Source: an uncultured Clostridia bacterium
Lineage (GTDB): Bacteria; Bacillota; Clostridia; Oscillospirales; Butyricicoccaceae
Length of the DNA: 34,773 nt
Direction of reading: 5' to 3'
Assembly (NCBI GenBank): GCA_945872165.1
Contig: CAMBYS010000003.1
Span: 1 to 34,773, forward strand
Made by a program: the position numbers and the translations under genes. Each line of letters starts with the position of its first letter. Position 1 is the stretch's first letter. Under the pieces are notes generated by a model that ran no database searches, had not been told where the DNA came from, and saw only the letters and a list, made by a program, of their open reading frames with translations. Positions 1 to 6,310 of this stretch are shown here, piece after piece.

Positions 1-14
1 TTCCTCCTGTCAGC

Positions 15-179
15 TAGGGCGTATCTGAAAAGTCGAAAATTTTGACTATTTCTACCAATGCGGATCGCTTCTTCGTTAAAACCACTTGGAATCCGGAAGG
101 ATTCCTGCGTGTTTTTGCCTCGAATCGCCCTCGCCTTTGGGAAATATTCGTCATTTTCTTTGTTTTCAGATAGCGCCTA
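15..179. mobile_element. MITE-like element with terminal inverted repeats
   Basis: The left end reads TAGGGCGTATCTGAAAA (15-31). The reverse complement of the right end reads TAGGCGCTATCTGAAAA (163-179). The two 17-mers agree at 14 positions and both begin with TA, as expected for a TA target duplication of the IS630/Tc1-mariner type. The interior of about 130 bp has no credible transposase, so this would be a non-autonomous miniature element or a deleted IS end. I did not recognise the parent IS. A second copy in the genome would settle it. Confidence 0.5.
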
Positions 180-180
180 A

Positions 181-256
181 AAATACTCTCCAAAATCTCT
201 TATATACTCTCTAAAAACGCTCTAAAATTCTCTCAATTTCTCTTTCAAACTCTCTC
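181..256. repeat. Helically phased CTCT tract
   Basis: CTCT or CTCTC blocks begin at about 186, 197, 207, 220, 230, 240 and 250, a spacing of 10-13 bp separated by A/T runs. The tract lies between the MITE-like element and the 3' end of the isomerase gene. It would be GAGAG-rich in that gene's 3' untranslated RNA. No hairpin terminator is visible here, so how that transcript ends is unclear. Confidence 0.5.
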
Positions 257-269
257 ACATACGCAGATC

Positions 270-1202
270 TCAGATCTGATAACCAACCGACTTCAGGTAA
301 TCCACACTGCGCTTGACGTCACGCAGGGAGGTGTCGGAATTGCGCGGGTCACGCTCCTGTTCGATGGTGATATAACCGCTGTAACCGATTTCCTCCAGCG
401 CAGCCTTGATTGCCGGATAATCCAGTGCACCGGTGCCGATGGGGCACATAGCACCCTTGCCGCAGCCATCAAAGAACCGGATTTTCTCGCCCAGAACCTC
501 TTCGTAAACCTTCTGGTTCACATCCTTGAAATGCACATAATCCAGCTTGTCCTGATACTTCTTCAGGTACTCCACCGGATCCATGCCGGAGTAGTACAGA
601 TGACCGGTATCCAGGCAAAGACCGCAGACCTCATAGGGAATGTCGTTGGTGATGCGCTCGATTTCGTCGGCAAATTCAATGTAGGTGCCTGCATGGGGAT
701 GGATCACCGGACGAACCCCCCAGCTGTTGGCACGGTCGCATACCGCACGGACATTTTTTACAAAAGCAGCCCATTCCTCATCGTTCATGCGGGGTGCCCG
801 GTCAGAGTGGCCTGCATTGAAATCACGCTCATCATGACCCCAGTCCATGACGGTCAGATACGGTGTGGGCCACTTCTGTCCCTCATGTACCGGCAGCTTC
901 GGCATCTTCGGGTCAGTAATCAGCTTGCAGATGTCATCCACAGCCTTCAGAACACTGGGCTGGTTTTCCGGTGTCACCAGGTCATGGAAGATGGTGCCTA
1001 CTACAATACCCAGGCCATTTTTCTCCAGCTCAGCGGCAACGGTGTCCACATCATTGGGAATGTATCCCCAGGGACCCAGCTCAATGGCACGGTAGCCTGC
1101 CTGACTTGCTTCAGACAGCACCCGGGTCCATGGCGGGAGATACGGATTTTTCGGGTCATCTACACCCCAGCAGCTGGGTGCGCCGCAAATATTCATGCTC
1201 AT
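270..1202 (-). CDS. TIM-barrel sugar phosphate isomerase/epimerase (IolE/AP-endonuclease-2 fold)
   Basis: This 310-residue protein has the xylose-isomerase-like TIM-barrel pattern of inosose dehydratases, hydroxypyruvate isomerases and sugar epimerases. Visible landmarks are an N-terminal strand ending AIELGPWG, the central VIHPHAGTYIE and LCLDTGHLYY segments, VHFKDV and a C-terminal YITIEQERDP. Their His, Asp and Glu residues normally hold a divalent metal. The start is the ATG at 1202 because AAGGAG lies 8 bases upstream; the frame runs 12 codons further without a ribosome site. It is transcribed divergently from an AraC-type regulator, so the likely role is a sugar or cyclitol catabolic step induced by that regulator. 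The substrate cannot be read from the sequence, and no partner pathway genes are visible. Confidence 0.85.
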   Translation of the reverse strand: MSMNICGAPSCWGVDDPKNPYLPPWTRVLSEASQAGYRAIELGPWGYIPNDVDTVAAELEKNGLGIVVGTIFHDLVTPENQPSVLKAVDDICKLITDPKMPKLPVHEGQKWPTPYLTVMDWGHDERDFNAGHSDRAPRMNDEEWAAFVKNVRAVCDRANSWGVRPVIHPHAGTYIEFADEIERITNDIPYEVCGLCLDTGHLYYSGMDPVEYLKKYQDKLDYVHFKDVNQKVYEEVLGEKIRFFDGCGKGAMCPIGTGALDYPAIKAALEEIGYSGYITIEQERDPRNSDTSLRDVKRSVDYLKSVGYQI

Positions 1203-1326
1203 TGTTTGTTCTCCTTTCCATATGCATCCATACATCACAATCTTGTTTGCTTTTCCATCATTCCTTCCGCCGGAACATCGGCAGAAGGTTTTCTTTGACG
1301 GTTGTCTGTACCTGTGTTATGATTTT

Positions 1327-1449
1327 ATTATAAGAAATTCCCGTATTTTTACCTTCATTATCTGGTTTTATTTCAAACCCATTTTCAGCGTGATTGTGCA
1401 CAAATTTTCCCCGTATTTTTTGGACACTACACTATCTTGTTGTGGACAC
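1327..1449. promoter_or_regulatory. Divergent control region with paired direct repeats (candidate AraC operators)
   Basis: The minus-strand -10 for the isomerase gene is TATAAT (complement of 1327-1332), with no good -35 at the expected distance. CCCGTATTTTT occurs at 1340-1350, next to that missing -35, and again at 1410-1420, exactly 70 bp away. TGGACAC occurs at 1421-1427 and 1443-1449, 22 bp apart. Repeats spaced by whole helical turns beside a promoter with a weak -35 fit an activator of the AraC family. This is inference. Confidence 0.45.
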
Positions 1450-1470
1450 GGCAGAAAGGAGTCTGTTCCC

Positions 1471-2343
1471 ATGATGGACATTCCCACACTTACCCATACC
1501 GTATTTGAAACCGGTCAGTTTCCCGTGCTGGTCAATGCCAACCGGCAGGATTACGGCAGGAAACGGCTTGACCGTCCCATGCATGGGCATGATTCCATGT
1601 GTGAGCTGCTGTTGTGCTATCGGGGATTTGGCGTATATCATGTCAACCAGCTGTCCTATGTCATCCAGGAAGGGGATTTGATCTATTATAACTGCGGCGA
1701 GCTGCATGAGGTGATCTCAAGCACGGATGTGGAAATCGGTACTTACTGCTTCGGCTTTTCCAACATCCATTTCCGCGGTTTGCCGGTGAACCATTTCATC
1801 CCCCAGGACAGTCCCCATGTGCGTGCCTCCCATGGCATGTTCCCTTTCCTGTGCAGTCTTGCGGAACAGATTCTGACTTGCAGCGCAGGCTCTCCCGCTG
1901 ACCAGCTCACCGCCCAGACTCTGGGAATTTCCCTGCTGATGATGGCGGCACAGATGCCGGTAACCCAGCTGGCAGAACCGGTCTCCAGCCCGGCTTCCCG
2001 GCTCACCGAACAGATCAAGGCCTATATTGATGCCCATTACACCGAGCCCATCCGGCTGGAGGAAATTGCCGCAGCCTTGAACTGCAGCGTACCCTATCTT
2101 GCCCATACCTTCAAGGATGCCACCGGTTATTCCCCCATCCAGTACGCGATACGCAGGCGCATTGGCCTTGCCCAGACCCTGCTGATTTCCACCGATTATT
2201 CCGCCACCCATATTGCCACACTGGTGGGCTATGACAACACCAACTATTTCAATTCCCTGTTCCGGAAAATTGTGGGCACCACCCCCATCCAGTACCGCAG
2301 GAACTATCTGGAGGCCCTTCGAGGGGAACGGAACCAGCTGTAA
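1471..2343 (+). CDS. AraC-family transcriptional regulator
   Basis: This 290-residue regulator has an N-terminal cupin-like sensing domain (about residues 35-85, including MHGHDSMCELL and the metal- or sugar-pocket-like ELHEV) and a C-terminal double helix-turn-helix (about 180-285). The second helix-turn-helix carries the family signature HIATLVGYDNTNYFNSLFRK. The start at 1471 is set by AAAGGAG nine bases upstream; the frame is open much further upstream without a ribosome site. It faces away from the sugar isomerase gene, so it probably controls that gene and perhaps itself. The ligand is unknown. No terminator is visible before the first CIRCE element 18 bp downstream, so some transcription may run towards the Hsp20 gene. 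Confidence 0.93.
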   Translation: MMDIPTLTHTVFETGQFPVLVNANRQDYGRKRLDRPMHGHDSMCELLLCYRGFGVYHVNQLSYVIQEGDLIYYNCGELHEVISSTDVEIGTYCFGFSNIHFRGLPVNHFIPQDSPHVRASHGMFPFLCSLAEQILTCSAGSPADQLTAQTLGISLLMMAAQMPVTQLAEPVSSPASRLTEQIKAYIDAHYTEPIRLEEIAAALNCSVPYLAHTFKDATGYSPIQYAIRRRIGLAQTLLISTDYSATHIATLVGYDNTNYFNSLFRKIVGTTPIQYRRNYLEALRGERNQL

Positions 2344-2360
2344 GGTGTTTTCTCCACGTT

Positions 2361-2387
2361 TTAGCACTCATTTGTAAAGAGTGCTAA
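2361..2387. promoter_or_regulatory. CIRCE element 1 (HrcA operator)
   Basis: This is a perfect match to the CIRCE consensus, TTAGCACTC-N9-GAGTGCTAA. HrcA, the heat-shock repressor, binds this site in Firmicutes. It lies about 50 bp upstream of the best -10 candidate (TATACT, 2437-2442) of the Hsp20 transcript. Confidence 0.95.
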
Positions 2388-2459
2388 ATTCACAAATCAT
2401 TCACATTTTTTGCGAATTTTATTCACAATCCCTGTATATACTATAGTCAAACAAAAGAA

Positions 2460-2480
2460 GTACAGCAAAACAGGCTGTAC
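2460..2480. repeat. Inverted repeat in the Hsp20 leader
   Basis: GTACAGC (2460-2466) and GCTGTAC (2474-2480) form a perfect 7-bp stem with a 7-base loop. It sits between the candidate -10 and the small leader ORF. It has no T-run, so it is a leader hairpin or operator rather than a terminator. Confidence 0.5.
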
Positions 2481-2500
2481 CAAAGAAAGAAGGCATTCCG

Positions 2501-2530
2501 ATGCAGAAAGCTTTTTATGCCGCCTGTTAG
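2501..2530 (+). CDS. Possible 9-residue leader peptide upstream of hsp20
   Basis: ATG at 2501 is preceded by AGAAGG with a 7-base gap and opens the peptide MQKAFYAAC, ending in TAG at 2528-2530. The stop codon lies inside the left arm of the second CIRCE element. The ribosome site is good, but a 9-codon frame can arise by chance. Translation through it would place ribosomes on CIRCE 2 in the RNA, upstream of the Hsp20 start at 2608. Confidence 0.3.
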   Translation: MQKAFYAAC

Positions 2531-2553
2531 CACTCAGGCAATCAAAGTGCTAA
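2527..2553. promoter_or_regulatory. CIRCE element 2 (HrcA operator, one mismatch)
   Basis: TTAGCACTC-N9-AAGTGCTAA differs from the CIRCE consensus at one base. It lies in the presumed 5' untranslated region, about 55 bp before the Hsp20 start codon, the place CIRCE usually takes in groE and dnaK operons. Together with the perfect copy at 2361 it makes HrcA control of this gene very likely. Confidence 0.9.
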
Positions 2554-2607
2554 ATTTTTTCACTTTCCCCATTCCATATTTTTTCATCATAGAAAGGACG
2601 ATTGATT

Positions 2608-3036
2608 ATGTTTGGTATGGTTCCATTTGAGTATCGTGATCGCAATTTGTTTGACGCTTTTGATAAATTTGAACGCAGCTTCTTCCAGAACAGCAGTGTT
2701 GATCTGCCGGCCTTCCGTACGGATATCCGTGATACCGGCGATAAATATGTACTGGAAGCAGAGCTTCCTGGCTTCAGCAAAGAGGATATCAGCCTTGACC
2801 TGAAGGATGGTATTCTGACCATCTCCGCTGAGCACACGGAAAACAATGACCAGAAGGACGACAATGGCTCATACATCCGCCGCGAGCGCCGCTATGGCTC
2901 TTTCCGCCGCAGCTTTGATGTGACCGGCATTGATGAAAACGCCATTACCGCAGCTTACCAGAATGGTGTGCTGGAGCTGTCCCTGCCGAAGGCACAGCAG
3001 GTCATTCCGGAAGCCAGAAAAATTCTGATTGAGTAA
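2608..3036 (+). CDS. hsp20: Small heat-shock protein Hsp20 (alpha-crystallin family)
   Basis: This 142-residue protein is an ATP-independent holdase that binds unfolding proteins in the cytoplasm. The N-terminal arm (about 1-38) opens MFGMVPFEYRDRNLFDAF. The alpha-crystallin domain runs from about 39 (VDLPAFRTDIRDTGDKYVLEAELPG is split around 39-60) to 130, with the typical YGSFRRSF segment and the A-x-x-x-NGVLEL-x-L-P motif. The start is ATG 2608 with AAAGGA nine bases upstream. Two CIRCE sites precede it, so expression should be repressed by HrcA and released by heat or misfolding. It is monocistronic, ended by the hairpin at 3069. Confidence 0.95.
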   Translation: MFGMVPFEYRDRNLFDAFDKFERSFFQNSSVDLPAFRTDIRDTGDKYVLEAELPGFSKEDISLDLKDGILTISAEHTENNDQKDDNGSYIRRERRYGSFRRSFDVTGIDENAITAAYQNGVLELSLPKAQQVIPEARKILIE

Positions 3037-3068
3037 TACCGCTGATTCGCGACCTCCATACAAAAAAT

Positions 3069-3106
3069 GATAACGCCGGGAGTTTTTTCTTCCGGCGTTA
3101 TCTTTT
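3069..3106. terminator. Bidirectional terminator between hsp20 and the MFS gene
   Basis: A perfect 11-bp stem, GATAACGCCGG (3069-3079) with CCGGCGTTATC (3092-3102), is flanked by T-rich sequence on the plus side and A-rich sequence (T-run on the minus strand) on the other. It serves both converging genes. Confidence 0.92.
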
Positions 3107-4286
3107 ATTCTCTGTTCTGTTTGTTGTGGTACCGCAGGAATAAAGCAGTGGAAAAAATCAGGATGGCAAGCAGTACATACAAAAAATACATGCCGCCGCG
3201 AATGCCTACCTGATCTGCCAGCGTGCCAATAGCGCTCTGGGTGACCGCAGAGCCAATGCCTGGAATGACAATGAACATCCCCATGCACATGGGATACTGT
3301 CCGATCAGATTGTCACTGCCGCCCAATGTGGTGCCATACATACCTGCCATAAACAGACCCAGACCAAATGTGGCTGCTGCCATAGGCACAAAGGTATGGC
3401 TGAACATCATAACACTGAAGCAGACCACAACACCAGCCGTCATCACCAGCATCATATGCTCCGGACGGAACCGTGTGGCAAACCATGCACTGGCAAACCG
3501 TCCAATCAGCACGGCAACCCATAACGCAGTTGCCAAAAGCTGGGCAGCTGTCTCAGCCGCTGCGCCGGAATCCACGAAAAAAGTGACAAGCCATCCCATG
3601 ACCGATGCTTCAAAGGCAAGATAACACATCAGCAGCAGGCAGCAAATCCAGAAAATGCTCTTTTTGAAAAATCCCAGATCCGGTTTTCCCACATTGGTTT
3701 CCTGCCGGAAGGCCTCCGGTCCGATTTCTATTCTGAGACCGTGCAGAAAGGTCAGGACACCCATAGCAATGGTGATGACAAAGGCTGTCCGCCAGGATGC
3801 ACCGCACAGTACGGTGATGATGGGTGCCAGACAGGTGCCAATGGCAAAAAATGCCTGTGCCAGATTCAGCAGGCTGCTGTCATTGTTGGATAGGGTACTG
3901 GTGATCTGATTGCCGAAATTTGCTGTGCAGCCCTTACACAGACCGGTCAGCAGCATGGCAAACAACAGTACTGCCGGATTCCCGGTGACGATCATCAGCG
4001 CAAGTCCGATAAAGGCAAGGGTGCCGAAGGTCAGATAGGTTACCTTCACACCAATCCGGCTGGCAATCAGGCTGGCCGCAATACCCGACACCAGATATCC
4101 GATCTGCTGGGCTGACATCATCCATCCGCCCACCTGATAGCTGATCTGATATTCCGCTTTAATCCCAGGCAGCACAGATCCAATCAAGGTCAAATAGGTT
4201 CCCATTGCCAGATAGGCAATAAAAATATCCTCCATCAGATACCGATGCTTCCGGCTCATGGATTGTAATGCGGACTTTCGCTCCAT
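3105..4286 (-). CDS. Major facilitator superfamily transporter
   Basis: This 393-residue protein is strongly hydrophobic throughout and shows about twelve membrane helices in two halves, the usual MFS layout. A basic loop after helix 2 (IASRIGVKVTYLTFG) matches the conserved MFS motif A position, and a similar segment (FATRFRPEHMM) occupies the equivalent place in the second half. The start is ATG 4286, preceded by AGGAGG; the frame extends 76 codons further upstream without support. It stands alone between two terminators. The general style resembles drug or sugar proton symporters, but no substrate can be assigned. Confidence 0.88.
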   Translation of the reverse strand: MERKSALQSMSRKHRYLMEDIFIAYLAMGTYLTLIGSVLPGIKAEYQISYQVGGWMMSAQQIGYLVSGIAASLIASRIGVKVTYLTFGTLAFIGLALMIVTGNPAVLLFAMLLTGLCKGCTANFGNQITSTLSNNDSSLLNLAQAFFAIGTCLAPIITVLCGASWRTAFVITIAMGVLTFLHGLRIEIGPEAFRQETNVGKPDLGFFKKSIFWICCLLLMCYLAFEASVMGWLVTFFVDSGAAAETAAQLLATALWVAVLIGRFASAWFATRFRPEHMMLVMTAGVVVCFSVMMFSHTFVPMAAATFGLGLFMAGMYGTTLGGSDNLIGQYPMCMGMFIVIPGIGSAVTQSAIGTLADQVGIRGGMYFLYVLLAILIFSTALFLRYHNKQNRE

Positions 4287-4433
4287 AAAATCCCTCCTGT
4301 CAGCCTGTATTCCGGCAATACGGAATGATTTCATCCCGCTTTGCCTGTCAACGGCTGTTTTTTGTTGTCCTATTATATCACGGCAATTCAGGCGAAAGCT
4401 TCCACAATCGCGCCATCTAATGGTACAAAATCG

Positions 4434-4477
4434 CAAAAAAACAGCAGAGCCATCTCCCTGCGGAAATTTCTCTGCTG
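4434..4477 (-). terminator. Rho-independent terminator of the recR operon
   Basis: On the minus strand CAGCAGAG (4470-4477) pairs with CTCTGCTG (4442-4449), followed by a run of seven T. It lies just after the stop codon of the zinc-ribbon gene. Confidence 0.85.
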
Positions 4478-4486
4478 CATACTTGG

Positions 4487-5296
4487 TTAATTCAAATACT
4501 GGTCTACCAGCCACTGACAGCGCTCACCGGTACTCCTGGCCAGAGAACCGTTGTATACCGCCGCATACCCGGTACCGCCTGTCCAGTCTGCTGCATCCCG
4601 GTCTGCTGTGATATCCCGCTGTGCAATCCAGGCTGTTTCTGAATCCTTCAGCGATGCAAACGCACTGCTGGAAAGCTCGGATTTGATGTCCTGATAAATC
4701 TCATTGAGCAGGGAATCCCAATGCTGGTAATTGTCATAGGACAGCTGGTTCAAATCCGCCTGACTGCGTGCATTCTGGTCAATGGCATGCATTTCCGCCC
4801 AAAGCCCGTCAATCCGGGACTGATATTCCTCACGCAGAGCCGCATGCCGGTCATTTGACACAGGAGTCTCTGCTGTGACGGCAGGCACTTCCTGTTCCTC
4901 TGTCTCCAGAGTTTCCGTATCGGCAGACGTCTGCGGTGTTTCCGTCTGTCCCACAGACTGGGTATCCTGCCGGGCCAGCGCCGCTTCACGGTTCTGGCTG
5001 TTGAGTTTCAGAACGGTGACGGAAACAATCCCCACAACGAGTACCACTGCCGCACAGCAGATCAAGGCAAGCCGGATGCCGTTCCCTTTGCCTGCCGGCT
5101 GTTCCGGCTGCGGCGGAAATGGCACCTCCATGGTATCCTGCTGTTGGGCAGATTTCCCACACATGGGGCAGAATACTGCCTCATCCCGCATTGCTGCACC
5201 GCAGTGCGGACAGATTTTTTTCTCGATCTTTGTACCGCATTCCGGACAGAATGCCGCCTCCGGCTGTAACATCTGACCACAATTGGGACATTTCAT
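4487..5296 (-). CDS. Zinc-ribbon membrane protein with LprI-like C-terminal domain
   Basis: This 269-residue protein has two CxxC...CxxC zinc ribbons (Cys 3, 6, 17, 20 and 29, 32, 43, 46), one membrane helix at about 74-96, an acidic Thr/Glu linker (about 100-145), and a C-terminal helical domain (about 148-269). The last domain carries the spacing of the lysozyme-inhibitor LprI/DUF1311 family: a YDNYQHWDSLLNEIYQDI helix, then a SETAWIAQRD helix and a final LARSTGERCQWL. The zinc ribbons should be cytoplasmic and the LprI-like domain outside. It starts 23 bp after recR, so it is probably the last gene of that operon. The link to recombination is positional only. Its function is unknown. Confidence 0.85.
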   Translation of the reverse strand: MKCPNCGQMLQPEAAFCPECGTKIEKKICPHCGAAMRDEAVFCPMCGKSAQQQDTMEVPFPPQPEQPAGKGNGIRLALICCAAVVLVVGIVSVTVLKLNSQNREAALARQDTQSVGQTETPQTSADTETLETEEQEVPAVTAETPVSNDRHAALREEYQSRIDGLWAEMHAIDQNARSQADLNQLSYDNYQHWDSLLNEIYQDIKSELSSSAFASLKDSETAWIAQRDITADRDAADWTGGTGYAAVYNGSLARSTGERCQWLVDQYLN

Positions 5297-5319
5297 CTTG
5301 TTACCCCTCTCCCCTATGG

Positions 5320-5922
5320 TTACCGGATATTCTGTCTGCCGTTCAGGGCACGCATCAGCGTCACCTCGTCAATATATTCCAGCTGTCCGCCCACCGGAAT
5401 ACCGTAGGCCAGACGGCTCACACGAATATTGAAGGGTTTGAGCAGGCGTGCCAGATACATGGCAGTGGCTTCACCCTCCGTATCCGGATTGGTTGCCAGA
5501 ATGATTTCCTGTACATCCTCCTCTGCCACACGGTGCAGCAGTTCCCGGATATGCAGGTCATCCGGTCCCACATGATTCAGGGGGGAAATGGTACCATGCA
5601 GGACATGATACAGCCCATGATATTCCCGGGTTTTTTCAAATGCCAGTACATCCTTCGGGTCTGCCACCACACAAATGGTGGATGGATCCCGGGTTTCATC
5701 CGCACAGATGGGACAAAGCTCCTCATCCGTCAGATTCTGGCATTTCGGGCACAGATGAATGGTCTGCTTTGCGGCAGTAATCGCCTGCGCCAGCCGGTCC
5801 GCATCCTCCTTCGGCAGATTTAACACATGGAACGCCAGACGCTGTGCGGTTTTGCGGCCGATGCCCGGCAGCTTGGCAAATTCGTCTATCAGCGTTTCCA
5901 CCGATGGTGCAAAATATTTCAT
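5320..5922 (-). CDS. recR: Recombination protein RecR
   Basis: RecR works with RecO and RecF to load RecA on gapped DNA. The 200-residue protein has the usual length. It shows the N-terminal helix-hairpin-helix LPGIGRKTAQRLAF (18-31), the four-cysteine zinc finger (Cys 58, 61, 70, 73), and the Toprim domain (about 81-175) with VVADPKD and ATNPDTEGEATA. ATG 5922 gives the standard RecR N-terminus MKYFAPSVE. A TTG two codons earlier directly abuts the ybaB stop codon and could also start it, which points to translational coupling. The gene order dnaX-ybaB-recR is the classic arrangement. Confidence 0.97.
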   Translation of the reverse strand: MKYFAPSVETLIDEFAKLPGIGRKTAQRLAFHVLNLPKEDADRLAQAITAAKQTIHLCPKCQNLTDEELCPICADETRDPSTICVVADPKDVLAFEKTREYHGLYHVLHGTISPLNHVGPDDLHIRELLHRVAEEDVQEIILATNPDTEGEATAMYLARLLKPFNIRVSRLAYGIPVGGQLEYIDEVTLMRALNGRQNIR

Positions 5923-5928
5923 GGACAA

Positions 5929-6294
5929 TTAAAACAGTCCCGGCATTCCGCCGCCGGTTGCCTGACGCATGATGGAAGCACTCTCCTCATCTGCCTGCTT
6001 CAGTGCCTGATTGACTGCGGTGACAATCAGATCCTCCAGCATTTCGATGTCATCCGGGTCTACAACCTCCGGATTCAGCTTGAGGCTGAGCAGCTGGTTG
6101 GAGCCCTTGACAACAGCGGTCACTGCACCGCCGCCGGAGGTTGCGGTATATTCCTTATTGCCCAGCTCCTCCTGTGCCTTGACCATTTCTTCCTGCATCT
6201 TCTGTGCCTTTTTAATCATGGCGTTCATGTTCATACCGCCCATGCCGCCCATGCCGGCACCGCCTCTGCCATATCCACCAAACTTTCTAGCCAT
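5929..6294 (-). CDS. ybaB: YbaB/EbfC family nucleoid-associated protein
   Basis: This 121-residue DNA-binding protein is conserved between dnaX and recR in most bacteria. The segment from about 26 on (MIKKAQKMQEEMVKAQEELGNKE split across 26-48) is the coiled, dimer-forming helix, followed by the core strands with the usual VKGSNQLLSLKLNPEVVDPDD pattern. The N-terminus is Gly/Met-rich (GGYGRGGAGMGGMGGMN) and longer than in E. coli YbaB; similar tails occur in other Clostridia. AGGAGG lies upstream of the ATG at 6294. It lies 16 bp after dnaX and overlaps the recR start region. Confidence 0.96.
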   Translation of the reverse strand: MARKFGGYGRGGAGMGGMGGMNMNAMIKKAQKMQEEMVKAQEELGNKEYTATSGGGAVTAVVKGSNQLLSLKLNPEVVDPDDIEMLEDLIVTAVNQALKQADEESASIMRQATGGGMPGLF

Positions 6295-6310
6295 TGTACT
6301 ATTCCTCCTG

